Positions 41,047-51,537 of a stretch of DNA of 64,000 bases are shown here, piece by piece. The notes under the pieces are model-generated. The model saw nothing but the letters and a program-made list of their open reading frames with translations, did no database searches and was not told where the DNA came from. Source of the stretch: UTCFX2 sp963726375 (GTDB lineage: Bacteria; Chloroflexota; Anaerolineae; Anaerolineales; UBA4823); contig CAVSCE010000009.1 in NCBI GenBank assembly GCA_963726375.1, positions 620,001-684,000 on the forward strand, given 5' to 3'. Each line of letters begins with the position of its first letter. Positions within the stretch are counted from its first letter, which is position 1. The position numbers and the translations under genes were made by a program.

Positions 41047-42597
41047 CTACAGGGGTATACAGCCGTGTTTTTTTGAAGGATTGTTATCACGTTTATTGTT
41101 CAGCATTTCCAGTCCATTAATTAGTCGCGGGCGGGTCTCGCGAGGCTCAATTACATCGTCGATATAACCACGTGAGGCTGCAATGAACGGATTGGCAAAT
41201 TTTTCCCGGTATTCTGCAACCAGCTCGGCCTTCCTTTGAACAGAATCTTCGGCTTTTGCGAGCTCTTTTCGAAAAATGATGTTCACTGCCCCTTCAGGTC
41301 CCATGACAGCGATTTCTGCAGAAGGCCATGCCAGGTTCAGGTCGCCGCGGATATGTTTGCTGCTCATGACATCATATGCGCCACCATAGGCTTTTCTGGT
41401 AATGACAGTTAATTTCGGAGAAGTTGTCTCACAGTATGCGAAGAGCAGTTTTGCTCCCGAACGGATGATGCCTCCATGCTCCTGGTTGATTCCAGGCATG
41501 AATCCAGGTACATCAACAAAAGTGATGATCGGAAAATTGAATGCATCACAAAAGCGGATAAAGCGAGCAGCTTTTTCCGACGAATTGATATCAAGTACCC
41601 CGGCAAGTACTGAAGGCTGGTTGGCTACAATCCCAACAGAGTGACCGCCTAAACGTGCGAATCCAATCACAATATTCGCAGCATAATGGGCATGAATTTC
41701 AAAAAAATCACCCTGATCGACGATCAGCTTGATCAAGTCTTTCATATTGTATGGTTTGCTCGGGTCGTCCGGGATAATTTCATCCAATTCAGCTTCCATA
41801 CGTAAGGGATCATCGCCAGTTTGGAATTCCGGAGGATCTTCCATATTATTCTGCGGCAGATATGTCATCAATTTTCGAATAAGATACAGCGTTTCAGCTT
41901 CGGTATCTGTGGCGACATGACATACCCCAGAGACTTCATCATGAACTCCAGCTCCTCCAAGCTGCTCAAAAGTAACATCTTCATGGGTTACTGTTTTCAC
42001 GACATCTGGACCGGTGACGAACATATAAGACGAGTTGCGGACCATAAAAATAAAATCTGTCAGCGCAGGTGAGTAGACCGCTCCACCCGCGCACGGTCCC
42101 ATGATTGCGCTAATTTGGGGAACCACCCCCGAAGCCATCGTATTCCTCAGAAAAAGTTCGGCATAACCACCCAGAGACACGACACCTTCTTAAATCCTTG
42201 CTCCACCTGAATCATTAATCCCAATAACCGGTGCCCCATTTTTAAGCGCCATGTCCATGATTTTACAAATCTTTTCCGCATGGGCTTCACCCAGGCTGCC
42301 GCCAAGAAATGTAAAATCTTGCGAAAAAGCGTAAACCAGTCGATTATTTATTGTCCCCCATCCAGTAACAACACTATCACCCAGACATTTTTGGTTTTCT
42401 AAACCAAAATCATGAGTGCGGTGCTGAACAAAGGCATCTACCTCTCGAAATGAGCCCCTGTCCAAAAGAAGGTCCAACCGTTCTCGAGCCGTCAATCGGC
42501 CACGCTGGTGATGCGCCTCAATTTTCTCTAGACCGCCGCCTTGTAAGCTCTTTGCCTTTAAACTTCGCAGGTGCTCAATTTTTGGATCATCGCTCAT
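41047..42597 (-). CDS. acyl-CoA carboxylase, carboxyltransferase subunit (PccB-type), with in-frame TAA at codon 136
   Basis: About 516 residues of the propionyl/methylcrotonyl-CoA carboxylase beta family. ATG at 42597 has GAGGGA upstream. Motifs: RGRLTARERLDLLLD, INDSGGARI, IMGPCAGGAVYSPALTDF, FVDVPGFMPGINQEHGGI and VITRKAYGGAYDVM. A TAA at 42192-42190 falls inside the invariant GGARIQEG loop, where the family has glutamine; reading continues in the same frame (EGVVSLGGYAELF). So one base change (CAA to TAA) explains it. Its start overlaps the upstream membrane-protein gene by eleven bases. Confidence 0.9.
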
Positions 42598-43051
42598 CGT
42601 TTCCCTCAAAATACCGCTTTACCTTTGGCCTGGTCAAGAAGAAAAATACCAAGAGAAATAACAGAATATTTACAAGAATTGCGAAGGACCAACTTTCCAT
42701 TTTCACTCTGTTAGCAGAGATTAATAGTCGATCAACCCAAAAATATACCGAAAATGCAAACAGCCAGAAGAAAATGAGCCATCGACTGTAACGCTTAACA
42801 TGAATAATGAACCAAAAAACACCAAGATTCACAAAGCCCCATACCAACCCAGACAAACCAACATATGCAGGAAAAAATCCGGAGAGCTGAGATAAGAAAT
42901 CCCATTGATCAAGTGCCAAGTAAAATCTAACGAACGAATAGACCGATAGAATTAACACCAGCGCGCTGAACACAGTTACGCTAAATGGACGTCGCCTGCC
43001 CGTTGTAGTCAGGTCTATGCTATGATTTTCCTTCTCTTGGTCAATCATCAC
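42587..43051 (-). CDS. small integral membrane protein of unknown function
   Basis: A 154-residue protein with a short polar N-terminus and four predicted membrane segments: FSALVLILSVYSFVRFYL, a second around YVGLSGLVWGFVNLGVFWF, a third around WLIFFWLFAFSVYFW and a last around AILVNILLFLLVFFFL. It ends in a basic tail. I recognise no family. Its ATG overlaps the stop of the dehydrogenase gene and its end overlaps the carboxyltransferase start, so it is translationally coupled in the operon. Confidence 0.72.
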   Translation of the reverse strand: MMIDQEKENHSIDLTTTGRRRPFSVTVFSALVLILSVYSFVRFYLALDQWDFLSQLSGFFPAYVGLSGLVWGFVNLGVFWFIIHVKRYSRWLIFFWLFAFSVYFWVDRLLISANRVKMESWSFAILVNILLFLLVFFFLTRPKVKRYFEGNDER

Positions 43052-44079
43052 GATATGGAAAGAGTTATCTTGCCCAGTTGATTTCCATGCTCCAGATATT
43101 CTTGCGCTTTCCTGGCTTCTGTTAAGGGAAAATCGCGGTCCAAAACAGGTGATAGTTTTCTTTCAAAGACCAGGCTCATTACCTTTTCAAAGTCGCTTCT
43201 TGTTCCCATGGTCGATCCAAGCAGGCTTAAATGTTTTCCAAAAACAAACCGGTTATCGATTTCAATCCTAGCGCCGCCTGTATTTCCGACGGTCAGAATC
43301 CTTCCGCCTTTTGCAGCCGCTCGAAAACTGTGCGGGAAAGTTGTGCCAATATTATCCACGATGAGATCGACACCACGTTTTTGAGTTAGCTCATAAACGA
43401 CCTTAGACCAATTTTCATTTTTTGTACGATCAACTAAGTGATCTGCCCCGAGCGATTCTGCTAGAGCAAGCTTCGCAGGACTAGATCCAATCACAAACAC
43501 TTCCGCACCAGCCAGTTTGGCTACCTGAATGCTCGCTGTATTGACGCCCCCTGAAGCACCCACGATCAGAACTGTCTCGCCTGGTTGAACTTTCCCCCTT
43601 TCTATCAGAGAATGCCAGGCCGTCTGATAAACCAATCCTGCGGCAGATGCCGTACGAAATTCAACCTCATCTGGTATCTTGAACAAGTTTGTCTCAGGTA
43701 TTGAGACAAATTCAGCGTATGTACCGCGAATAGTCTCGCCCAATAATGCCCAGTTTCGGCAGCGGTTATCAGCTCCAGCAATGCAAAACTCGCATTTACC
43801 GCAGCTTAGATTTGGATTGATCACCACCCTATCTCCAGGGGTAAATTGAGTGACCTCCGATCCTATCTCAGCAACGATTCCAGCACCATCTGCACCTGGA
43901 ATATGAGGGTAATCCAACCGGATACCAGGCCACCCTGCCCGTACCCAAAGATCAAGACGGTTAAGCGCAGCGGATTTGATCTGTACCAGAACCTGATTTT
44001 GGTGAATTTCTGGCAGGGGGAAATCAAGATATTCTAATACTTCAGGACCGCCATGCGTTCGAAATGCAATTGCTTTCAT
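43048..44079 (-). CDS. zinc-type medium-chain dehydrogenase/reductase (alcohol dehydrogenase-like)
   Basis: A 343-residue MDR-superfamily oxidoreductase. HIPGADGAGIVAEIGSEV and the structural zinc lobe CGKCEFCIAGADNRC are present, as is the NAD(P)-binding AxGG variant VLIVGASGGVNTASIQVAK. The structural-zinc cysteines favour an alcohol-dehydrogenase-type enzyme over a zinc-free quinone oxidoreductase. Substrate is unknown. The frame is intact. It is the first of the co-directional run ending with the CYTH gene. Confidence 0.86.
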   Translation of the reverse strand: MKAIAFRTHGGPEVLEYLDFPLPEIHQNQVLVQIKSAALNRLDLWVRAGWPGIRLDYPHIPGADGAGIVAEIGSEVTQFTPGDRVVINPNLSCGKCEFCIAGADNRCRNWALLGETIRGTYAEFVSIPETNLFKIPDEVEFRTASAAGLVYQTAWHSLIERGKVQPGETVLIVGASGGVNTASIQVAKLAGAEVFVIGSSPAKLALAESLGADHLVDRTKNENWSKVVYELTQKRGVDLIVDNIGTTFPHSFRAAAKGGRILTVGNTGGARIEIDNRFVFGKHLSLLGSTMGTRSDFEKVMSLVFERKLSPVLDRDFPLTEARKAQEYLEHGNQLGKITLSIS

Positions 44080-44186
44080 CTTTGAACCTTAGATTTGCTT
44101 TTCCCGAAACCCGAACGTATCTTTTAATTTTCCTTGAGAATTCTGGAAAAATGGCGCTGAATAAATCGAATTTCGAGATTGGTTTC

Positions 44187-45356
44187 CTATTTCAGACCAA
44201 TAACAGACCGTGAGATGACTAACCGCTGAATTTCGCTGGTTCCTTCGTAAATTTCAGTTATCCGGGCATCACGAAAGTAGCGCTCGATTGGTAGTTCTTT
44301 GCTGTATCCCATCCCACCATGGATCTGCACGGCCTCGTCAGTCACAAAATTTGCACACTCGGAGGCGAATAATTTTGCCATGGATGCTTCCAAAGTAAAC
44401 CGGTTGCCTGTTTTCTTGGAACTTTCTTTTGCATATGCCGCGTTGTATAGTAAAAGCCGGCTGGCTTCAATTCGCGTCTTCATGTCCGCAAGCTTAAAGG
44501 CAACTCCCTGAAATTGGCCGATTTTTTGTCCAAATGCTTCTCGTTCCCGCACGTATTCGATGCTTGCTTCAAATGCCGCTTCGGATATACCCAACGACTG
44601 CGCTGCTATTCCGATCCTGCCTGCATCCAAAACCGTCATCGCGATTTTGAATCCATCCCCCTCTTTTCCTATCAGGTTGGCTCTCGGGACACGGCAATCT
44701 TCAAATAAAATCTCGCTGGTCGCAGAAGCCCGGATACCGAGTTTTGGTTCCTTCTTTCCCCGTGAAAATCCTGGGACATCCGTATCGACAATGAACGCGC
44801 TGATCCCATTGTGCCCTTTTTCTGGATCAGTCATCGTGAAGACCACGATGAATTTTGCAACAGGTCCACTTGTCACCCAAGATTTTCTTCCATTAAGAAC
44901 GTAAAAATCTCCATCTCTAACCGCCCGACTTCGCATCGTTCCTGCGTCTGATCCTGACATTGGCTCGGTCAATGAATATGCGCCAACAACCTTTCCAGAT
45001 GCGACAGGAGGCAGAAATTTCTGCTTTTGATCTTCGTCAGCAAATTTCAATAACCCATAACAGTAGAGGGAATTGTTAACAGACATGATCGTCCCATGCG
45101 AAGCATCTGCCTTACAGATTTCCTCCAGGGCAAGCACATAGGACATTGTATCCATCCCGGCTCCCCCATATTCTTCAGGAACTTCGATACCCATCAATCC
45201 CATCTGACCCATTTGATTGATAGTTTTAAGCGGAAATTCCCCGGTCTCATCAAACTCAGCTGCGATGGGCTTTATTTCATTCTGAGCAAAATCCCTGGCA
45301 GCCTGACGGATCATTTCATGTTCGCTGGATAGAGGGAACAACTCGTTTTGAGCCAT
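44187..45356 (-). CDS. acyl-CoA dehydrogenase
   Basis: A 389-residue FAD enzyme that introduces the alpha-beta double bond in acyl-CoA. YSLTEPMSGSDAGTMRSRA, KSWVTSGPVAKF, QIHGGMGYSKELP and ITEIYEGTSEIQRLVISR are standard, the glutamate in YEGTSEIQ being the likely catalytic base. A strong AGGAGGAAATC precedes the ATG. The nearby biotin-dependent carboxylase suggests short- or branched-chain acyl-CoA breakdown such as propionate or leucine routes, but chain-length preference cannot be read here. Divergent from gatC. Confidence 0.93.
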   Translation of the reverse strand: MAQNELFPLSSEHEMIRQAARDFAQNEIKPIAAEFDETGEFPLKTINQMGQMGLMGIEVPEEYGGAGMDTMSYVLALEEICKADASHGTIMSVNNSLYCYGLLKFADEDQKQKFLPPVASGKVVGAYSLTEPMSGSDAGTMRSRAVRDGDFYVLNGRKSWVTSGPVAKFIVVFTMTDPEKGHNGISAFIVDTDVPGFSRGKKEPKLGIRASATSEILFEDCRVPRANLIGKEGDGFKIAMTVLDAGRIGIAAQSLGISEAAFEASIEYVREREAFGQKIGQFQGVAFKLADMKTRIEASRLLLYNAAYAKESSKKTGNRFTLEASMAKLFASECANFVTDEAVQIHGGMGYSKELPIERYFRDARITEIYEGTSEIQRLVISRSVIGLK

Positions 45357-45486
45357 GATTTCCTCCTGATCATAAACTAAGGATTATTTTAGGATCAAAT
45401 TGAATAGATTATAGCATGCCTGATATCTGGCGCATCTGGCATACCATGAAGAATTGGGATATACTCTATCGCCAGGAGAATTCAAG

Positions 45487-45804
45487 ATGACCGACCCGAT
45501 TGACATTGATCTATTCAGACATCTTGTCGACCTCGCTGCATTAGATCTGAGCGATGATGAAGCAGCTTATCTACTTGTCCAATTAAACCATCAGCTGCGG
45601 TCAATCGAAGAACTAATGGCGATCCCAATCGATCCAGAAACTCCGCCTGCTGAGCATGGTGTGGCTTATACAGCTGAAAACAGCCCGTTTATTCGATCGG
45701 ATGAATGGCAGCCATCTGGAATTGCTGAGATTATCCTGGAGCATGCTCCCAAAACTTTAAATGGATATTTCGTTGTTCCAGATATCCCACATATTGATTT
45801 GTAA
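45487..45804 (+). CDS. gatC: Asp/Glu-tRNA amidotransferase subunit C
   Basis: A 105-residue subunit that clasps GatA and GatB. MTDPIDIDLFRHLVDLAALD followed by RSIEELMAIPID and a C-terminal VVPDI are GatC-like. ATG at 45487 follows CAGGAGAATTCAAG; the open frame begins earlier at 45454 but without such a signal. It leads the gatCAB set and shares a divergent intergenic region with the acyl-CoA dehydrogenase gene. Confidence 0.85.
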   Translation: MTDPIDIDLFRHLVDLAALDLSDDEAAYLLVQLNHQLRSIEELMAIPIDPETPPAEHGVAYTAENSPFIRSDEWQPSGIAEIILEHAPKTLNGYFVVPDIPHIDL

Positions 45805-45854
45805 TCCTTCTGGACATTTAAATAGAATATTCAAGTTTTCATTGGGAAAAAATT

Positions 45855-47448
45855 ATGGAATTCAGCGATTACCCTGCTTATCAACTGGTCAATCTCATCC
45901 GGAAGAAAGAAATTTCTGCACAGGAAGTAGTAAAGTCAAGCCTGCAACGGATTATGGATGTCGATGGACGACCCGGATCGATAGCGAGTTCGGACGAAAC
46001 AGCTGATGACACTCAAAAAGTACACGCTTTCATAACTGTAACACCCGAGCTGGCAGCTGATCAAGCCAGAGAAATCGATCGCAAAATTGCGCACAATGAA
46101 GAACCAGGGCTTCTGGCAGGTGTGCCATTTACGGTCAAGGATATCTTCACAGTTATGGGGACACCTTCAACCGCTGCTTCTCGCATCCTGGCAAACTTCA
46201 TAGCACCCTACACGGCAACCTCTGCTTCGAGAATGATCGATGCTGGTGGGATAGTCCTAGGCAAAGTCAACCTGGATGAATTTACTTTCGGATCTTCAAG
46301 TAAATCAACAGCATTCAAACCAAGTCCACGAAATCCATGGAACACTAACAGGGTGCCTGGAGGTTCTTCGGGGGGCTGCGCAGCTGCTGTCGCAGCTGGA
46401 GAAGGACAGCTTTCTCTTGGTACGGACACCGCCGGATCCGTGCGCCAGCCAGCAGCTTTTTGCGGCGTTGTTGGTGTCAAACCCACTTATGGCCGGGTTT
46501 CCCGGTATGGATTGATCGCATTTGGTTCATCGCTTGACTGCCCGGGACCTGTCTCCCGAAACATCACAGACGCAGCGCTTATGTTGAAAGTAATCGCTGG
46601 AGCGGATCCGCGAGACGCAACCGCCGCCAGAGTTCCAGTCCCCGATTATCCAGCTATGCTCGGAAAGAACATTAAAGGACTTCGAATTGGCCTATCTCCC
46701 GATTACTTCCGGATCACATTTCCCGATCCAGAAACTGGAGAAATGCAGGAAGAGCAAATTGGCTCAGATATCCAGACGGCAGTCATGAATGCTGCCCAAA
46801 AGCTCGCTGAACTCAGGCGCAGAAATCATCGATGGGGTTCCAATGCCGCACACCCGCTTTGGAATTCCTGCGTATTTTGTAATATCCAGGGTTGAAGCAG
46901 CTTCGAACTTGCACAGGTATGACGGAGTAAAATACGGTTACCGGAGCCCCGATCCTGTCGAAGACCTGCACGCCATGTACCGCAGAACGAGAGGCCAGGG
47001 CTTTGGGATACAACCCAAATTACGCATCCTTATGGGTATGTATGTCAGTGCTGCTCAATACAGCGAACAGTATTATGTTCGCGCTTTGCGCGTTCGAACT
47101 TTGATCCGACGCGATTTTGAACAGGCGTTTGATCCAAAAGGTTCTTACAAGCTGGATGCCATGCTGACTCCAACAACTCCGACAACTGCTTTTCCGATGA
47201 AAAATATTTACGGCAATTCTGTCTTGATGCAGTACGCCGACCAGCTCACTGTCACCGCAAACCATGCGGGTAATCCAGGAATTTCGCTGCCTGGCGGGCT
47301 TGATAAGGATGGCATGCCGATCGGAATACAGCTTCTTGGTCCCGATTTTCGAGAAGACGTATTATTTCAAATTGGCTACGCCTACGAAACAGCGACTGCA
47401 GAAGATGCTTGGCGGAAGATCCGTCCAGCAATCCTCCGAACCAACTGA
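45855..47448 (+). CDS. gatA: Asp/Glu-tRNA amidotransferase subunit A (frameshifted)
   Basis: The amidase subunit, releasing ammonia from glutamine to convert Glu-tRNA(Gln) or Asp-tRNA(Asn). The Ser-cisSer-Lys triad is visible: TVKDIF (Lys), PGGSSGGCAAAVAAG (cis-Ser) and LGTDTAGSVRQPA (nucleophile). A one-base shift near 46815 joins AAQKLAEL to SGAEIIDGVP, after which the C-terminal domain continues (NLHRYDGVKYG, HAGNPGISLPGG). Joined length is about 530 residues. Confidence 0.92.
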
Positions 47449-47473
47449 GAAGATAAAAAAGTCGATGTAACGA

Positions 47474-47772
47474 ATGTCATCTTCGGCTGAAGAATTGTTG
47501 GAGCCTAGTGCGATTTCAAATCCAGAAATTTTGGTGGGAATTGCGTATTTTGAAGAATATCTCGCGAACATCTCATCATACGCTGTTGTCGATCGATACT
47601 TTGTAAAAGAAGCAGTAAACTGCGTTTCCGCCAGATTGGAGAAAGAGACCTGCTTCAGAACCAGTCATCAATTCTTGCAGCACAAAAATTCTCATTGGTT
47701 GAGTCGAAGTTTGCTCGTTGGGCATACGCTCTCACATTGCGTAAATTGTCCAGTGAAATGGTCAAAAATTGA
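47474..47772 (+). CDS. small broken ORF between gatA and gatB
   Basis: Not recognised. The ORF begins with EELLEPSAISNPEILVGIA, which looks like coding sequence, and a second frame ends plausibly with SKFARWAYALTLRKLSSEMV and a stop at 47770. At least one shift between about 47580 and 47660 is needed to join them, giving roughly 98 residues. No membrane segment or known motif was seen. It could be a real small gene of the gat operon or degenerate sequence. Confidence 0.35.
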
Positions 47773-47787
47773 TTGAAGTGAACGAGT

Positions 47788-49240
47788 GTGAATATGTCAG
47801 AGTTTGAAGCCGTTATCGGGCTGGAAACCCATATCCAGCTTAATACTATAACTAAGATTTTCTGCGCCTGCAAAGCAAATTCATGGAACCAACCTCCAAA
47901 CACGAACATATGCCCGGTCTGTTCAGGTCTGCCGGGTGTGCTACCGGTATTGAACAGTGCGGTTCTACAAAAGGGAATCCTGCTTGCCGCCGCAATGCAC
48001 TCCAATATTCAATTAACCTCATATTTTGATCGAAAGAATTATTTCTATCCGGATCTGCCAAAGGGATACCAGATTTCCCAATACGATCGTCCGCTTGCGA
48101 GTGGCGGTTACCTGGATTTCCCGGTACAAATCGATGAAAAAACTGAAATCCGCAGGGTAAGCATCCTAAAACTCCATCTCGAAGAAGACGCTGGCAAAAC
48201 TAAAAATGAAAATGGAGAGCGGTTGATTGATTTCAACCGATGCGGCGTTCCGCTGGTTGAGATGGTGACAGGTCCGGATCTACATACAGCCGATGAAGCA
48301 GCTCAATACTTGATCCGCCTTCGTCAGCTTTTGAAGTGGATCGGGATTTCAGAAGCGGATATGGAAAAAGCCCACCTGCGCTGCGATGCTAATGTATCCA
48401 TCCGTCCTGTTGGAGCAGACTACCTTAATCCAAAAACTGAAATTAAGAACGTGAATTCAATTACTGCTGTTAAAGATTCGATCGAGAAGGAAATCGACCG
48501 CCAAATCCGCGAAGTCAAATCGGGCCGAAAGATCGAAACCTGGACGCTCGAATGGGACGAGGATTCAGGAGTTCTAAGAAAGATGCGTTCCAAGGAAACA
48601 GAAGCAGATTACCGCTATTTTCGCGAGCCCGATTTGCTTCCTGTCCGCCTTGATCAAGATTGGCTGAATACAATCCTTGCGGAACTTCCAGAGCTGCCGC
48701 TCGATCGCCGCCAGCGGTTTATCGATCAATATGGACTACCTGAATACAACTCCGAACTTTTAACAGGCGAGCGAAGCCTATCAGAATATTTTGAGACAGC
48801 GATTAGAATATTATCATGGAGATCCAAAGCGAATTTCAAACTGGATTATGAACGATGTCTTAAGGATGATCAATGAATCGGGTACTCCTGCCTCCGGTCT
48901 AAGGCTCACTCCTGCGAACCTGGCCGCGATTATCCGCCTCGTCGATGATGGGGGTATTAATATTTCGACTGGAAAATCCTTGCTGGAAAAAGTACAAGAA
49001 TCAGGAATATCTCCTGAGGAAATCGTTGAAAGGGAAGGCCTGGCACAGGTAAGTGATGTCAATTCGATCCACAAAGTTTGCTCCGAGGTTCTTATGGAAA
49101 ACCCCGAACAGGTTGAGAATTATCGAAAAGGAAAAACGTCCCTTATCGGCTGGTTTGTCGGACAGACTATGAGGAAATCGGGAGGTAAAGCAGATCCTCA
49201 GCTAGTCCGAAAAATTTTAGAAAGCCTTCTAAGTTCATAA
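47788..49240 (+). CDS. gatB: Asp/Glu-tRNA amidotransferase subunit B (frameshifted)
   Basis: The tRNA-binding kinase-like subunit of GatCAB. FEAVIGLETHIQLNT, the zinc-site cysteines in FCACKAN and CPVCSGLPGVLPVLN, YFYPDLPKGYQISQYD and LHLEEDAGKT are characteristic. A shift near 48805 joins LSEYFETA to LEYYHGDPKRISNWIMNDV, leading to the C-terminal YqeY-like tail domain. Starts at GTG 47788 or ATG 47794; the latter matches the usual length. Joined length is about 482 residues. Confidence 0.92.
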
Positions 49241-49241
49241 A

Positions 49242-49670
49242 TTGCAAAAAGAACAACTCTATTCACTCCGTCAGGCGCGCCGCAGCGATTCACGAGCAAT
49301 TCGTGCACTGATCCACAGGGTTGGAATCAACCCAATTGGGTTGGATTGGCGAAGGTTCATTATCGCTGTTGATAAGCAGGGATTTCTGGTTGGCTGCGGT
49401 CAGATAAAAACTCACAGAGGTGGCCTTATTGAACTTGCTTCAATTGCTGTGAAACCTGGAAATACACTTCAGGGAATCGCCACGTCGATTATTCGGGAGC
49501 TATTAAACTCGTGTTCTCGGCCAGTTTACCTCACATGTCGTTCTGGACTTAATGGTTTTTATCAAAAATTCTCCTTTGAAAAGATACCCTTAGACGAGGA
49601 TGCCTCCCTATTTCCGCCTGATTGCCATGATTGCAGGATGGTTGTTCCGAAAAAATCTTTTGTCGGATGA
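49242..49670 (+). CDS. GNAT-family N-acetyltransferase
   Basis: A 142-residue protein with the GNAT acetyl-CoA fold: RQARRSDSRAIRALI at the N-terminus, LIELASIAVKPGNTLQGIAT (strand 4 and the pyrophosphate loop) and YLTCRSGLNGFYQKFSFEKI. It begins at a TTG one base after the gatB stop, suggesting coupling. The acceptor is unknown. Confidence 0.78.
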   Translation: MQKEQLYSLRQARRSDSRAIRALIHRVGINPIGLDWRRFIIAVDKQGFLVGCGQIKTHRGGLIELASIAVKPGNTLQGIATSIIRELLNSCSRPVYLTCRSGLNGFYQKFSFEKIPLDEDASLFPPDCHDCRMVVPKKSFVG

Positions 49671-49721
49671 ACTGCTGGTGATGCGATTGGACAGGTAAGG
49701 GGACTACAAAGAAATTTGGAA

Positions 49722-51333
49722 CTAGACAATGCCAGGTTTCTCCGGGATAAAACTCATAGCATATTCTGCCAGGGCGGCAATCGTCAAGCTGGGATTCACA
49801 CCGGGATTTGCGGGCATGATAGAACCGTCAATGACAAACAGGCCTGGATAATTAAATACTTCGCAATTGAGACCGATAACACCTTCCTGATCATTCCTCC
49901 CAAATGGACAACCACCGAGAATGTGGGCTGTCATTGGGATGTTTAAAATCCCTTCGTTAAGTGTCCCTAGTGGAATCCCTTTTGTCTTCTCTGCAAAGCG
50001 ATAGGTCACATCATGACCGACTGCGATTCTTCCAGGTATAACCTGATCAGGATCAACCTCGGAGACCAATCTCTTTTGAAATAAGGCAAACGGGCTTCTT
50101 CCCAGTTTCATCGTGAAATGGTTGTCAATCGTTTGCATGACCAACAGAATAGTTGATCGCTGAGCCCAACCCGGCAGGATATGGGTTTTTAAGAAATTCA
50201 CTGGGTGAAGAATTACTTTGCCGGTCAACTGAATCGTTCGTCTGAAAACACTCCCTTCGCCTTCGAGCAACGGACCAGACAGAAAACGCATCAATGAAGA
50301 TCCAGCAGGATATCGGACAGGTTCTATCGTTGTGGTTTCATCCGCATAGAATATTGAGGTTATTGCCACACCCTCTGAATAATCCAACTTTCTATCCTTT
50401 GCCACCGAACCGAGCAAAAACTCGCTGTTTGTCCTCATCATCGTCCCCAGGCGGTTTGAAATATCTGGTAATGACCTGGTCAATTCGCGACAGCGAAAAA
50501 GTAGCTCCAATGTTCCCAGCGATCCCGCAGAGAAGATAACATTTCGCGCCTGAATTTGTTTTTTTCGACGGAATAACCATGCTGTTGACAATTCGTACTT
50601 GAGCAGATAACGCGCTGTCATCGATTTTGCTCGATGAAATTGGGACAACATCTCTGACGCGACTTCCAGGGAGTATTTTCGCTCCTCCTTTCTCAGCAAA
50701 GAACAGGTAATTTTTCTCGAGGGAATTCTTGCTGTTCTCTCTACAGCCAACCATGCATCCCCCACATTGGGTACAGCCTCGTCTGCTGGGGCCAGCTCCT
50801 CCAAAATATGGATCTGGAGAAGTAATTCCAGGCTGGCCAAAATAGACACCAACACGTGTTGGTTTAAATGTTAATTCCGTCTTTTTCTCAGTAGAGATTT
50901 CCTTTAATATTAGATCGGACTTGTGAAAACATGGATTTTCCACCACTCCAAGCATGCGTTCTGCAGTCAAATAATGCGGCGCCAGAAGTGTTTTCCAGTC
51001 CGCCAAATGCTTCCAAGAAGGGTTTCTAAACATCATGTCGCTCGGTCGCATGAGGACATTCGCATACCCGAGGCTCCCTCCACCTACTCCTGCAAAGTGT
51101 AAGACTACAACATTCTTAAAAAGGCTGATCTGTTGAATCCCAAAACACCTTAATACTGGCGCCCACAGATACTTCCAAATATTCCAGTTCGATCGAGCAA
51201 AATCATTATCTTTAAAACGCATCCCTTGTTCAAGTATGCATACTGAGTAACCCTTCTCAGCCAACCGCATCGCTGAAACACTCCCCCCAAATCCAGACCC
51301 GACTATCGCGTAATCAAATACTGTCTGAACCAA
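49722..51333 (-). CDS. GMC-family FAD oxidoreductase, cholesterol-oxidase-like (frameshifted)
   Basis: About 535 residues. The N-terminal FAD-binding motif is DYAIVGSGFGGSVSAMRLAEKG. A cysteine-rich insert, GCTQCGGCMVGCRENSKNSL, suggests a small metal or iron-sulfur site and occurs in one branch of GMC/cholesterol-oxidase-like proteins. A shift near 50545 joins to VIFSAGSLGTLELL, then HILGGCPFG and the C-terminal NPGVNPSLTIAALAE that closes the flavin site. The substrate is probably an alcohol or sterol-like compound, not determined. It is convergent with the acetyltransferase gene. Confidence 0.83.
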
Positions 51334-51477
51334 GCAATTCGTCCATTTTTTCCCTCCAGATGAAGGTACTAGTTATTCTGGCATTTTCATTATACAGTGA
51401 ATGTTTATATAATACCGCTAAATATGCAGCTCTCATCGAAACTCAAATGGATTGCGGTTCAATCGGAAAATCAAGTG

Positions 51478-51501
51478 ATGATATGATTATCTTCATATCA
51501 T
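51478..51501. promoter_or_regulatory. inverted repeat upstream of the FGGY kinase, candidate operator
   Basis: ATGATATGA and TCATATCAT are exact reverse complements separated by six bases, ending 36 bases before the kinase start. A TATAAT (51408-51413) lies upstream. Placement suits a repressor site. Confidence 0.4.
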
Positions 51502-51537
51502 GCTCAGATTGTTCAAGTCATCCTTCTAGAGGTCCTA

